A stretch of DNA of 64,000 nt, taken from positions 558,001 to 622,000 of the forward strand of contig NW_025408677.1 of assembly GCF_020360975.1 (NCBI RefSeq), written 5' to 3'. Source of the stretch: Hirsutella rhossiliensis. Its lineage: Eukaryota > Ascomycota > Sordariomycetes > Hypocreales > Ophiocordycipitaceae. Both the position numbers and the translations under genes were made by a program. Below the pieces are notes generated by a model. It saw only the letters and a program-made list of their open reading frames with translations, searched no databases and was not told where the DNA came from. Below, piece by piece: positions 49,300-60,700 of the stretch; position 1 is the stretch's first letter; the number at the start of each line of letters is the position of its first letter.

Positions 49300-51950
49300 G
49301 TTTTCTAGATCCTGGTAGCGTTTAGGGAGTCGTACAAGGTCATCGCGGTGAAATCGATGATCTCGTGCCGTCTTAGAGACTGCGGCAAGAAAGACACTAT
49401 GAAATGTTTCGAGGTTTCCTCTGGATGTTGATCCGCTGGAAGCAGGGCCGTGAAAACGCTGTTGACGTAATCATCGTGCTTCCTCTTTGGCTTTGGTGTC
49501 CGGTCACTCTTGCGAGTTGGCTGGTCACCGTAAATCGCCTGTTGACTGCGGCGGGTGCGCGTTTTGCCGCGTGGTTCTTCAGGAATTGGTTGGTCACCTG
49601 ACGGCTGCTTGTCCGGTTGCATGCTATTGCCTTCTGAGGAAGGTCGCCGGCGTGGTGGCAGCGGTTGAACTACGATCGTGTCCCGGTGACTCCTTCAGGA
49701 CTTGGATCGCTTGAATCAGTCGACCTTTGGCTATCATAGCTTGTTTCTCTGTCTTGTTGGGGCAGAGACTCTAACTCCACTGGAGAGCTTTCGGCGTTAT
49801 GATGCTCAGTTAGATCGCTGTTTGAACCAGCCACAGAACGTTGGGCAGGTGAGCTCGGGTCTGTTTGCAACGGTGGGTCTGGTGTTGAAATCTTTGAGCC
49901 GGTTGACCTGGAAGCTGGTGAGGCGTCCCTTCTGTCCAGCTGTGGTGTTGGTTCCTGTCACGACCCTGCGCGCCAGCGTAGAGACACCAGCGCAGAACCT
50001 CACCAGTGTCGCGTGCCCAAGCAGCATCACGTGCCCACGTGCGACCTCGTGCTTACCTGAGCGCTGCTGAGGTAACCTCGTGCATATGCACATAAGGGCC
50101 AGCTCGGTCGTGTAGTCTAGTCCTTCTTTCTTGCTCCTTAGCTTTGAGTCTTCGTTCATAGTGCCAATACATCTTTATAGCCGTCAAGGCTCGTATGTGC
50201 TTGGCCGTAACAGTTCCGGCGTCGGAAGGACCGGGATTCGCTCAGAGGCGTGAGAAGTCTGTCTTGCGAAGTTGCGATAGAGGCTGCAGAAGCTGCGATC
50301 CAGCGTCTTTAACATCTGAGATGGCACCTCTAGTGTCTTCCACCCCGAGTTCGAACCTCCAGGTCGCACCCAAGATATGATGATCAAACTCATAGAAATT
50401 CATCCAAGAGCGTGTCCCAGTCTCGCTGAGGAAGCGGATCGAGCGCCTGTGACGTTGGCTTGTACTCGGCGATTGCCTCAGTCTCGAGCTGTTCTTCCTT
50501 CTCTGGATCAAAGAATTCCTCCTCGTTGAATCGTACATCTCGGGACAGGATAACCTGATAATCCTGATTGAGCTTGGGGACCCAGATGCGATAGATATTG
50601 CTGGCGTGGTAGCCAACAAGGTATCCAACGTGTGCTCGTGGGCCAAGCTTGAATTGATTGATGTCTTTCCGGGCCTTGTATCGGCTGTTCAGGGGATATG
50701 CTTTGCATCCATACGCATACACCCCACGCCAGTCTGGTCGGAGATCCTTGTTTGCATCAAAGTCGACGTTTGGCGGTCTGTACCGGTACCATCGAAAGTG
50801 TTGGTGAAACCAACGGTCCATTTCTCCTTAGGCGACATCCAGTCGTTCCTCCGGCTTGAAGGATATTGTGTATCCAAACGGCTGCACGATAGACTTCTGG
50901 CCAGAGTTCTTGCGGCAGAAGGCCGAACATACAGCGCATTCGTTGCTGATTAATACCCCCAGGTCGTTCCGCACCACCAGTCGGTTCCTTGGTGTGCGGC
51001 GGCGGAAGTTCAATCTCAATGCCTACTTCTGTAGCCCAGATCTGGAACTCGGAATCGCGTTGGAAGGGCAGGTTGATGATGGTCCTTTCGTTGTCGATTT
51101 TGATCTTGCAGATCGATGCACCCGTATGTCGTTTAACTCGGGCTTCAAAGTCCTTAATGATCTGGCTGACTTCCGTTTTGAAGTCAAGGACCAGGAAAAC
51201 ATCATACCGCTAAACTCGTCGGTGACAAGTAGAACGTAGCGGTGTCCGTTGTATGCCGCAGGAACTCGAAAATGTCGATAAAGACCCGAAAGAACGGTTG
51301 CCTTGATTTGTTCGGGGATTCCCTGCGGGAGATAATCTCGGTTGCCTTGCCGGTGCCACAGGCCGTGCACTGAACGGTGGTTGGGCCCTTGATCCGGATG
51401 CCCTTTGTCTGTAAGACAAGTTGTTCAAGTGCTTGTGGCCCAGCGTGGCAGGATCGGTGATGCCAGGTTTCGGACGAATCCAATCGTGGTGGAGGCGGAA
51501 CCCTTGAAATCGCCATTCTCTGCCGTCTTGGCCTAGTGTTGTCTGTCTGAAAGGAAGAAAATACGCCTTGGAAGGCGTTGAACACGGAGATCAGTGATTG
51601 TGGAAGCTTGAAGTAAGAGCGGGAAACTGGCTTGTATTCGACTACGTCGAGATCGTACTGGTCTGTAAGCCGACAAAGGATATCATTGTCGTCATAGGTT
51701 CCCATTCGAAGCGTGTTGTCGACCCCACAGTGCCATAGACCCTTCCTTGCAAGCTTCTTCGCGCTGACAATGTTCGTGTGGAATCGTGGCACATGCGCAA
51801 CGTCGAGAAGAACAAGGGCGCGTGTGTTTCTTCCGTTTTCGCCATCCAGAACATTTTCCACCCTTCGAGTGCCCTGTGCTTCGACCTTCAAGGAACCTTC
51901 TCCGATCATAACGTAGTCGGTTTCCTCAGCTTCGCGGATGTCGGTCAGCA
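49300..51950 (-). pseudogene. copia D protease, integrase and linker, frameshifted
   Basis: Protease DGGATTHIVND is at about 51960, followed by VMIGEGSLKVEAQGTRRVEN and ALVLLDVAHVPRFHTNIVSA. GAG-pre-integrase has ETWHHRSCHAGPQALEQLVL and CTACGTGKA. Integrase pieces lie in two or three frames from 51230 to 50830. The integrase tail at 50390-50821 gives YAYGCKAYPLNSRYKARKDI, RAHVGYLVGYHASNIYRIWV and VILSRDVRFNEEEFF. A basic linker (KTRTRRSQQAIYGDQPTRKS) precedes RT. Frame changes near 51230, 50830-50900, 50390 and 49300 break the polyprotein. Confidence 0.8.
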
Positions 51951-53168
51951 GACTCTTGTCATTGACGATATGGGTAGTTGCTCCACCGTCATAGATCGTC
52001 GAATTGTAAAGAGGATGCTTCTCGCGTAGAGCTGAAAAGACCGAGTCGGTGGTTCCACTTGTGAGGCCTTTGCATCGATTGTCAGTCCGGCAAAGTCGCC
52101 ATGTTTGCGTGGGTTTCCTTTATCTCCTGCTTGATCTGTCTTGGCAGTGGCTGCCGAGGCCTTGACCGTGTCTACAAGACTCTTCCACTTGGCTTGCTTG
52201 AGCTTCCTTGCAGGTCTTGACGCGGCTGGACTTGACTTGTCGTCCATCCTTGACTCGCCATTGATTGCAATTTGTACAGCAGCGCAGTCAAGGGACTTCC
52301 ATCGGTGCTTAGACGACGGCACTCCGCATGGACAGTGGCTTTGAGCTGCATCAGAGGCGGCAAACACGCTGTCAGACAGCTTGCTGCTCATTCTGGTGCT
52401 TCGGACCTGCTCGTGGAACAGTTCGCCCAATGCGCGTAGTGTGACATCAATCTTGAGGCCGAACTTTTTGCTGTTCATGATGTGGACCTTCTGCTGGCTT
52501 GCCCATGTCGCATCAAAGGCAGAAGTCGCTGTGAGAAAGTCATTGAGGGCAGACTGTCCTTCAAGCTCGGCGATCTTGTGTCGTTCGCCTTCTAACTTGG
52601 CTTTATTCAAGCCACGAGCCAGTCCTCCGGCTTGACTCTCTTTGTCTGGGTGAGGACCTGACGGTATCTTAAGCGTGCTTCCTCTTTCTGTTCGTCTTCA
52701 GAGGGCGCAAGGCTTGATTTCAGGTCGCGGACAATAACGCGAAGGTCAGACTTGAAGTCGTGTTGCCAAGATAGGTTTTATCGACAGTTGATCGGACCCA
52801 AACAGCGAGTTCAGCATAGGCGCGCTGCCGGTTGGCGAAGGTCGCTAGCTTGACTTTGTATTCGGACTGAAGACGTGTGAGTCGGGTCCACTGACCATCG
52901 TTGAGGTCAGTGGCCGGGTCTGGTCTTGGTCCGGCAGATGCAGCGTTCTGCTGGTATGCGCGTGCCCAAGCGTTAAAGGCAGACTTGTTGAGTGACTCAA
53001 GCATTTCCTCGGAAGTCATAGGCTCCTTTGGTTCCTCCAGGATCGGAGCATCCTTGTCGATATCGACAAAGCCAAAGACCTTGGAAGTCTCAGCCCTGAG
53101 ACGAAATCGTCGTACCAGGAAGCCCATTCGGACGGTCTGGAGAGCGTAACCTCAGACTTGGCTGTCAT
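51945..53168 (-). pseudogene. copia D Gag, frameshifted
   Basis: Starts MTAKSEVTLSRPSEWASWYD at 53168, then shifts near 53100 to the frame with FGFVDIDKDAPILEEPKEPM, SAFNAWARAYQQNAASAGPR and KVKLATFANRQRAYAELAVW. It shifts again near 52740-52610 to LEGQSALNDFLTATSAFDAT and KFGLKIDVTLRALGELFHEQ. A zinc-binding stretch CPCGVPSSKHRWKSLDC stands in for the knuckle of copia Gag. A related N-terminal fragment lies at 29193-29432. Confidence 0.78.
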
Positions 53169-53349
53169 CTTCGGAAAGCCTTTGGTGTTGGGAAATGGGC
53201 AGCAAGGAGGATAGAACGATTGGCGTAAGCAAGCAGACAAAAGCGGCAGGGTTTGTATCCCCTGAGTGATGTGTGCGTGTGGCGATAGGCACCGTGCGAG
53301 CGATCTTGCACGATGGTCGGAATCAGCTATGATGAGCGCCTAAGTGCTA

Positions 53350-53362
53350 CCGGGCTCATAAC
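53350..53362 (-). promoter_or_regulatory. primer-binding site of copia D
   Basis: The minus strand reads GTTATGAGCCCGG directly after the 5' LTR; complementary to the anticodon loop region of initiator tRNA-Met. Confidence 0.75.
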
Positions 53363-53594
53363 TGTCAGACATTTGGCTCCACACGGGTCAGAGATGGCAT
53401 CAGGCAATTGATGAGAATTATCTAAAGAACAAGAAGTGAACGAACGAACGCACGGAGCTGTGCAGCTCTTTATACGCAAATGAAAGGTCCGTCGCGTGAT
53501 TACGCAGTAGTGGTTGCCTAGCAGGCAACAGCGGCGTTGCGAGTAACATCGTCACTTCATGAATAATCATCCTAGACAGGCTTGATATGCGACA
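53363..53594 (-). repeat. 5' LTR of copia D
   Basis: 232 bp, TGTCAGACATTTGG ... GATATGCGACA on the plus strand. A TATA-like TTTATACGC and start region lie near 53470. Compared with the 3' LTR it has an extra ACGA unit and a few substitutions. Confidence 0.95.
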
Positions 53595-53654
53595 TCCTAC
53601 CTACCTACCTACCGACATTCTGTCTCAACATCAATCTGGAACATCTCAACAACC

Positions 53655-53790
53655 ATGGCGGCTATTGACGAAGCGCTTGCTTTCCTGAAGTCCTCAGAAT
53701 CGGTCAATTACGCTGAAACAGCTCGCCAATTTGGCTGCGATGAGACCACGTTGCGCCGCCGCCATCAAGGCAAACAGCGCTCAAGAGTGA
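53655..53790 (+). pseudogene. pogo transposase 5, N-terminal fragment
   Basis: Begins MAAIDEALAFLKSSESVNYA, then a psq helix-turn-helix (TARQFGCDETTLRRRHQGKQ), the usual start of pogo/Fot1 transposases. Homology ends after about 45 codons and the frame closes at 53849. Nothing of the catalytic domain follows, so it was truncated by deletion or insertion. Confidence 0.7.
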
Positions 53791-54107
53791 GTCTAGGGCT
53801 GATATTTGAAGATTTTGAAGTCGAATTGGCCTCGGGACCCTTGAATTGAATGAAGCGGAATCGGGTAAGGTCTTCAAATTCGACGAATCGAAAATCAGGA
53901 GTCTTTATTCAATTCATTCATCAAAATCTTGAATGAATGGCGATATGGTCGAAATATATGGTGAAAAAGGATCACCCGCTTCGCAGCTGCCAGCCAAGGG
54001 GCATGCAGGGGAAAAGGCTAATGCCCAAAGCCACCCACCAAGGGCCTCCTTTTCTTTCGGAGCAGACACACACGTACACATCAAGAAACTATCGGGAAGA
54101 AAGACAG
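53791..54107. other. no gene recognised
   Basis: Includes short mirrored words (TTGAATTGAATGAA and TTCAATTCATTCATC, about 53841-53922) that may be LTR or MITE edges. Open frames here show no known domain. Confidence 0.3.
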
Positions 54108-54191
54108 ACATCAGATATGTGTCAATTGCAGCGCACCTGTAGGAGCGCGTTCCACTTTTGCCTGCATGGCGCAATGGTCTTCGCAACAGAA
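54108..54191 (+). repeat. degenerate solo LTR of the miniature element family
   Basis: CAGATATGTGTCAATTGCAG ... GCGCAATGGTCTTCGCAACA matches the LTR of the element at 43590-43983 (there on the minus strand) with about six differences; the outer dozen bases are lost. Confidence 0.75.
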
Positions 54192-54490
54192 ACGAGCTGC
54201 TTTGACCCCCATCATACCAATAGATTCCACAATGCACTTTCCCCATTAGGCACGCCACAGAACCACCGTTACGGGCGACTGTAGGCCAGACTGTATCAAA
54301 ACGCATTTTGGGCTGTGGGCACCCGGGTTAGATTACCCGATCGGGTCTAAGTGCAACTGGGTAACTTGTACCGGTATATTGAAAGAAATGAAAGTAAGCG
54401 TTCGCTCTGCGCATTGGTACACATTTTCAGTGCTTTCTCCCTTCTACGATATCATTGAGCCCGAATAGCGCTTTACTCAGTTAAACAAAT
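54192..54490. other. 5' flank of the rve transposase gene; GGGTNA motif cluster
   Basis: Between 54320 and 54365 are four GGGTNA/TNACCC words (GGGTTAGATTACCCGATCGG, GGGTCTAA, GGGTAAC) within 45 bp. They resemble subterminal binding sites of a transposon. No matching set was found downstream. Confidence 0.35.
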
Positions 54491-56093
54491 ATGCCTCGAC
54501 CACAAATTGATCTTTCCACAGTTCAGGAGGAAATCACCGGCTTGCATCGAGATGGATCCTCTATTAATACAATCCGTACGCATCTTCTCGAGCATCATCA
54601 GCTTCAAGTAAGCCGCGCCAGTCTCTATCGATCGATCAAAGACTGGGGACTTCTTCGTCAAGCACGTACGATCACTTCAGATACCTTACGGGACCGAATT
54701 AGGTCGCTATTCTTTGATGAATGTCTTAAGGATGATTTCATGCTTAAACGACTTAGAGACGAGGGTTTACGATCTCAAAGTTCCGTCTTGAAAGAATTCG
54801 GCTTGAAGAGGGGCTCTACCGCCGCCAATCCCCTGAAGCGCTCCAAGTCGCAAGAGAACGCGCCCGGTCCTTTTTTAACAGCCAGGCACAGATCTCTACA
54901 ACTCTACAAGGACATGGCCGGAACTATCTCTATACCTACGTATATGCGCCAGCAACATCATATTATTAGTCGTGATGCCCTATACGCAGAGTATCGAGAC
55001 TTCACGCCTGAGAACGTTAGGGAACGATGGGGACGAACACGTTACAAACGACGTGACTTCTCTATCCATGGCCCAGACTGGGTCTGGTCTATTGATGGCT
55101 ACGACAAACTTAAGAATTGGGGTTTTGAGATCTATGCTGGTATTGACGCGTACTCACGGTATATTACGTGGTTTTACTGTGGTTTTCATCCAGTACGAGC
55201 TGGAACGTTGCAAAACAGTACCTCCACGTACTAAACCAGCGGCACGCTATGCCTCGTATCTTGCGATCGGACCATGGTAATGAGACATCCCTCTTATGCG
55301 GGATACATTATTACCTATCCGGCATGCGAACGAAGGAACAGGTCTCTTATCTCGTCCCAATTGCATTTGGAGACTGCTGGTACTTTGGCCGAAGCATTCA
55401 TAACACCCGGATTGAGAGCTGGTGGCATCGGTTAGGCAGTAATCGTGCTGGGTTCTGGCGAGTAAGTATAATTTTATCCATCATCTACCCTAGTTATACT
55501 AACTCCATTAGCAATACTTTCAATGGCTCACCGAACATGGCTTATTTGACAGTAGCTCAAGGGCGGATCGAGTGGCAATTCTCTATATCTATATGGATAC
55601 TATCCGTCAAGAGCTAGTCCAATTCGTTCATATGTGGAACAGTCATACTATTCGACATCAGCCAAATCGTCCACACGTTCGAAGCGGGCAACCTACGGTC
55701 TTATATCATCAGCTTGATTCTGCTGGTGAACAGAATTATGCCGAGGAGATCCCACCGGATCGGCTTCGCATATGCACCGAGCTTTTCGATGAGGATACCA
55801 CGAACCTAGACGACTACCTACCGCTTAAAACTAAAGAGATATGCGATTATTTGGTTCAATTAAGCATTGGAACTATATCTTCAAGTCCTCCGAACCCGGA
55901 ATATCCATGGCTTGACGAGTACAACTCGCTCCGGACACATCTGCATCAGTATATTACTGATCAGAAGCAACCGGAAGTCACGTTACTTAGTCGCCCAGAA
56001 AATGGTCGGGACCGACTACAACAAGTCTTATCACAGTCTAATATTAGCCTAGACGATCTTGAACAGTTGAGTTTTAGGAGTGACGATGGTAAT
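54491..56093 (+). pseudogene. integrase-core (rve, DDE) transposase gene with an intron, one frameshift
   Basis: Starts MPRPQIDLSTVQEEITGLHR with an HTH-like N-terminus (SINTIRTHLLEHHQLQVSRA). The catalytic core has VWSIDGYDKLKNWGFEIYAG and IDAYSRYITWFYCG (first Asp), ILRSDHGNETSLL (second Asp) and SIHNTRIESWWHRL (Glu). An intron at 55462-55511 has perfect signals (GTAAGT, TACTAAC, TTAG); splicing gives FWR-QYFQWLTEHGLF, and the frame continues LVQFVHMWNSHTIRHQPNRP to the stop at 56093. A single-base loss near 55205-55215 is the only break. This core is known from eukaryotic transposon-like proteins distinct from retroviral Pol; there is no RT nearby. Length is about 515 residues. It could be an autonomous element gene or a domesticated copy. 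Confidence 0.7.
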
Positions 56094-56129
56094 TAAAGAA
56101 AAAAGCAAGTGAACGGTTAAGATTGCGAT

Positions 56130-57000
56130 TTTACATGAGCTTGACGACGTGTAACCATTTGCTCCCTATAGTCCCGTCCGCGTTAGAGATACCATCTTCT
56201 TGAGTCTCGCCTTCCTTGATATCCTCTAAGACCTGACCTGGGCTCCTAAATCTGACTTAAAGTCCTGTGAAAAGTCAAAATCCGCCTCAGATGCTACTTG
56301 TATCGTAGATTTATTCTCGGCCTCCTCCTTGATAGCCTCTACCTTAAACTTCTTGCTTGTATTCTTCGGCGTCGGTTTAGTCTTAGGAGTTGCTTGCGTT
56401 TCTTCGAAGACGCACTCTCTTTTTTAACTAAAGGTTCGTTCTTGGCGCTAAGAATATGTGCGGGTTCGAAGAGGTCGTCTGGGTTGTTGTCGCTCTCGTA
56501 AGAGAACAAAAAGATTAAAGAGTACTTAAAAGGTGATGCAATCGCCTTGTTTGGGGAAATCGAGCGAAAAGGTCAAGCAGGGATGTCGTCTCGTATGCTT
56601 GTGATGGATAATACGAGATCGAGCCTGGATTGTTTGCTAAGCAAGCTGATAGGAGCTTCCAGTCGCGATCGATTAAAGTCTCGTCGTTAATGGCTCTGCG
56701 AATAATCTGTTGAATCATGTCGGAATGTGACGGGAATTGCTTGGCTGGTTCGGAAAAGAAACAGTGTGTAACCTTCCGTACAAGACTAGGATATCCTACG
56801 TGATACTTCTTTACAGGCAATCCTTTATTATCGATGATTCTAAAGGACGCACAATAAAAGTTCACCGTTAGATCGAAGGGCTGGAGCATTGATCGCTTTC
56901 TTGTTGCCTGCGCACTCTCAGAGCGATGGGTGTTGCCCTCGTTCGTGGCCGTAACGAGTTGACGTAATCCATTTGTAGACTTTATAGCTGGGACTGTCAT
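56130..57000 (-). CDS. unknown protein, convergent to the rve gene (uncertain)
   Basis: A minus-strand open frame from Met 57000 to 56515 (161 codons) reads MTVPAIKSTNGLRQLVTATN and FDLTVNFYCASFRIIDNKGL, then VRKVTHCFFSEPAKQFPSHS and WKLLSACLANNPGSISYYPS. Further downstream, in shifted frames, acidic and Lys-rich stretches continue (KKFKVEAIKEEAENKSTIQV, DFDFSQDFKSDLGAQ, LEDIKEGETQEDGISNADG) to about 56130. Base composition and codon style resemble the facing rve gene, whose stop is only about 40 bases away. I recognise no family. It may be a second protein of the same mobile unit. The start of its reading is 100 bases from the LINE tail at 57099, so its 5' region may have been cut. Confidence 0.4.
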
Positions 57001-57098
57001 CGTAGGAGCTATCTGTCGTTCTGTTTGACTATCGTCGGAAGTGAGATCGATCGTCTGCGCGTCATGGTTGTTGGATCTCGAGCTTTGTATATTCGTCC

Positions 57099-57122
57099 GT
57101 TTAGTTTAGTTTAGTTTAGTTT
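57099..57122 (-). repeat. (CTAAA)n tail of LINE copy 2, outer part
   Basis: Plus strand TTTAG repeated about five times. It continues after the solo LTR at 57536. The same tail ends LINE copy 3 at 63372. Confidence 0.85.
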
Positions 57123-57535
57123 TGTCGCGAAGCACGTCTGAGATCTTGAGCTCGGGGTGACCATAAGGGGTATACAGCTAAGGGCCCCGACGGGCTAGAC
57201 AGAAAGGCAGCCTGCAGAGAGTTCTGAGGCTGCAGAAGACTATTAGGAGACCGCATTAGGCAGCCACACAGGCTGTAGAGAGACTGCATATACGGGGAAG
57301 CTGAAAGAGCCCTCGGCGACTAGGGAAAGTCAGTATGCAAAGGGGGCTGGGAAAGGAGCCCAGCCTCCTAGATATTGTACCTATACAACTGAAAAGGGGA
57401 TATCAATAGGGAACCAAGGGATATAAATAGGGAGCCTAGAAGAGGGCATTGCAAGAGGGACAGACAGAACGGAATACAACAAATCATACCCATCGTTACA
57501 CAATCAATGCCCACTTGCATGCTCTCTTCGTGAGA
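57123..57535 (+). mobile_element. solo LTR, 416-bp family, inside a LINE tail
   Basis: TGTCGCGAAGCACG ... CTTCGTGAGA flanked by AGTTT (57118-57122 and 57536-57540), so it inserted into the (TTTAG)n tail of LINE copy 2 and is younger than that LINE. TATA box GGGATATAAATAGGG near 57418. Confidence 0.94.
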
Positions 57536-57745
57536 AGTTTAGTGTATTTTCCGTCCAGCAACTTTTGGTCGCTCAGGTCTCCGCAGGGGAGCACAGGACG
57601 TGCTGAGCTAGCAGGTGTCTACATGCTACATATCGTACACTTCACCCACTATCCAGCATTTCATCGGCTCAACGGCGCTCATGACAAACCTGTTGCCCGT
57701 CAGCGGGACGTCCAGGCATGAAGAGAAAGCTGTCCCGTGGTCAGA

Positions 57746-60700
57746 TCAGCCAATTTGCTTCTGGGGCCTTGCAGCCCTTGATGACCTCGGCGATCGCATG
57801 GTCGCGAGACCTTGACGCCGCCCGAGATCGGAGCAGGTAACAGAAAGGATTGAGAGGAAAAGGTAGGGTGAGAGAGGAGAATAATGACCGTCTAGTGGCG
57901 TGGGCAGATCCCTCCGAAGAAGGAGCTCGCTTTCGCCTGACGGATTTGTCAAAGTCCTTGCCGATTGCGCGGTTGATGGCTGCAGCCGGCCAAGGTGCAA
58001 GCCGCATACGATGCCGTGGCGCAACCTTTCTGCAGTAAAAGATGTGTGCTGGCTCTTTCGTCGTCCGCACGAGCACGTCAGTCGCGCATCGTCGTGACCA
58101 AACCTTTCGTGGTAGTCAGCAAAATCCCCATGGTGGGTTCTTGCTGCAAGCAAGTTATGAAGCAGGGGCCGAGAGCGCCAATTCTGACGGACAGCTGGTT
58201 GTGGCTTTAAGCCTCAGGTCTCTGTATCGCTCCGGCGCAGAGGTTTCCCACCAGGCACTGAAAGCCTCTTTCCGCTGCAGTCGGGCAATTTTTCGCAGAT
58301 GCGCTAGCGTCGGTTCGCCATCAGCGGGTTCTGGCAGTGATGCTCCCGCCTTTGCCAGAGCATCAGCCTCCTCGTTGCCTGGGATGTCAGCATGGCCGGG
58401 GATCCAATGGACCTCCACAGCTCCGTATTTTCGCGCCAAAGATTGAACTCAAGGAAGACCTCTTGCGAGGAGTCGCTCGGCGTGCCCGTAAGCATGTTGC
58501 GGTCGCGAGGTTGTCGAGGCAGACAAAGATGCGGTCAGTTTCTGGAAGGCTCACCGCAGCCTTCAACCCCTCCAACGCACCTTTCGCCTCAGCGTCGAAA
58601 ACCTCGGCGGGCCCAAGACGGCCCTTGTCGCGCAAGACGGTGGATCCGTCCCGATGAACAACATAGCCATATCCGGCGTGGCCTTCGGCAGAACGGGACC
58701 CGTCGGAATAGACGACCAGAGTTCGGGGCGATAGTGCCTGGAGCCAATCGCGAAATTTCTTCGCCGTCTCATTTTTCGATGCACTCTGCAGAGGCGCAGT
58801 CTGCTCTTCGACAAATCCGCGCTGCAGCAAGGCAGGCCTTGGGCAGCTTGGTAGCAATTGTCGGAGCGCCGCAGCCTAGTCCGGAAGGGGTTTGGCTGCT
58901 TTTGGTACTTCAGCTTGATCATTTCATTCAGTATAGGGGCTTTTGGCCTCGACGTGCGCTTCACGAGCGGATGAGCTTCGTCCAGGGGTTTGAGACGCGC
59001 AGCAAATGCAGTCCGGCGCGCCTCGAGCAGCAGAGGGACCGGCGGTATCCCTGCCTCCCGGTGCAGAACATTCGTTGGTGTAGTTCTCCACACTGGCAGG
59101 ATAGCCCGAAGAGATGTGTAGAGTGCCTTGCTCATCTTCTTTACGAGGTGTCCGATCCTGGACGGTCCTTCCTTGCCCGGCTTGGTCCAGCGCGGGCGCG
59201 TAGAACCAGGATACCAGACCTCCGCCGCGTAGAGCAGCACTGGAATGACGCAAGCGCAGACCGCTCGTCGCACAGCGCTCGGTAGAGGACCATGCCTGGT
59301 GTTTGTCAGTCTCCTGAGATGGAAGGCGACTGCTTGCGCTTTGGCCGTCCATTTCTCGACATGAGTCTTGAAAGACAGAGTGCTGTCGAGCCAGACGCCA
59401 AGCCAACGCATCGCCCGGCCCGGCCGTTTCTCAAATTCGCCATGGAGCACTGGCGGCGCCGTCTTGGGCGTCGTTCGAGAGAAGTGCATCACTTCTGTCT
59501 TCTCAGGGTCGAAGGAGATCCCGTTGGCGGCGCCCCACGATACAAGCTCACGCACATGATGAGATGCTTCGGCGGACGTCTCATCCAGGCTATCGCCGAC
59601 GCAAAGGATAGCAGTGTCGTCCGCATAGCCGAAACGCCCTTTTGAGCTGCCCAAGCGGTAGATTGATTCCGTATACAGTAGGAAGAGGATCGGCGAGACT
59701 GGCGATCCCTGTGGCAGCCCGCACTGGAGAGGCGATGAATTCGTTGCGATATCTTGATAGCGGATGCGTGCCGACCTGTCTTGCATAAACGAGCCGACCC
59801 ATCGCGCGAGGTTCGGTGGCCACCCTTGCTCCCGTAGGCGAAGGATCAATCTGTTGCGGAGGACTGTGTCGAAGGCGCCCTGAATGTCCAAAGTCACCAA
59901 TGTTGCAACCTGCTTGCAGGCAAATGCCTCCTCGATGTCATGAATCAAGGCAGCAACGAGATCCACGGCCGATCTCTTCGGGAGCGCGCCGGCTTGTTGT
60001 GGGTGTAGTACGCCGAAATGGACCGAGGCCCACGCTAGACGCCGTGCGATGAGCCGCTCGAGGCCCTTGCCGAGACAGGACAAAAGGGAGGCGCCAAGCG
60101 CGGGGTGAGAGATCCCTGCGCCCCGGCTTGGCAATCATGACCACTTCTGCTTCTCGGAAGGGCTTCGGATGGTGGCCAATCCTGAGGCAGCCTTGATATA
60201 GCTGGTGGACGAGACTTCCGATCGCATGCCAGACAGCGCGGAGCATCCGCACCGTAATATTGTCGGAACCAGGGACGTATTCCCGGTGCGTAGCGTGGCG
60301 TCGCGGGTCTCTCCGGAGAGACTCGGTCGGTGAAGGGTATCGTCCTATCTGTGTTCACGGAGATCCACGGATCTGGGATGTCGTCGTTCGCCGTGCGCCG
60401 TTCCAGAGTGGCTTGTCGCAAGGCGGTGGCCTTTCCAGCTGCGTCTCATACACTCGGTCGTCAATTTGCAGGAGGAGCTTGAAACGGACCTGGAGACTTC
60501 AGCCAGCGGACGCCCTGAAGACGGAGGCGCTATCGGTGAAGCTGTCAATCAAGTTACGCCAGTAAAGGCGCTTGGCCCGGCGCACCACGCCATGGAGCCC
60601 TCTTGGCTAGCTGTACTTCTCGGTCGAAGCCGAGAGAGTGAACTCTCCTCCACGCGCGGTAATTGGCCGCCGCCTTTGCGCATTCTTCAGTCCACCACCG

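Larger units (their letters stand above)
47008..53594 (-). mobile_element. Ty1/copia element D (minus strand)
   Basis: LTRs at 47008-47656 (containing a 416-bp solo LTR) and 53363-53594 (232 bp). On the minus strand they read TGTCGCATATC ... AAATGTCTGACA. Polypurine GGGGGGTG lies beside the left LTR and the primer site GTTATGAGCCCGG beside the right LTR, consistent with minus orientation. The outer 5-mers (CCAAC and TCCTA) do not match, so a clean target duplication is absent. Confidence 0.9.

Noticed and set aside
53841..53922. MITE with ends TTGAATTGAATGAA and TTCAATTCATTCATC
   Set aside because: Only about 80 bp, with imperfect ends and no target duplication or second copy; too weak to call.
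57099..57122. Internal telomere repeat
   Set aside because: The unit is TTTAG, not TTAGGG, and it is attached to a LINE 3' end; the same tail terminates a second LINE copy.
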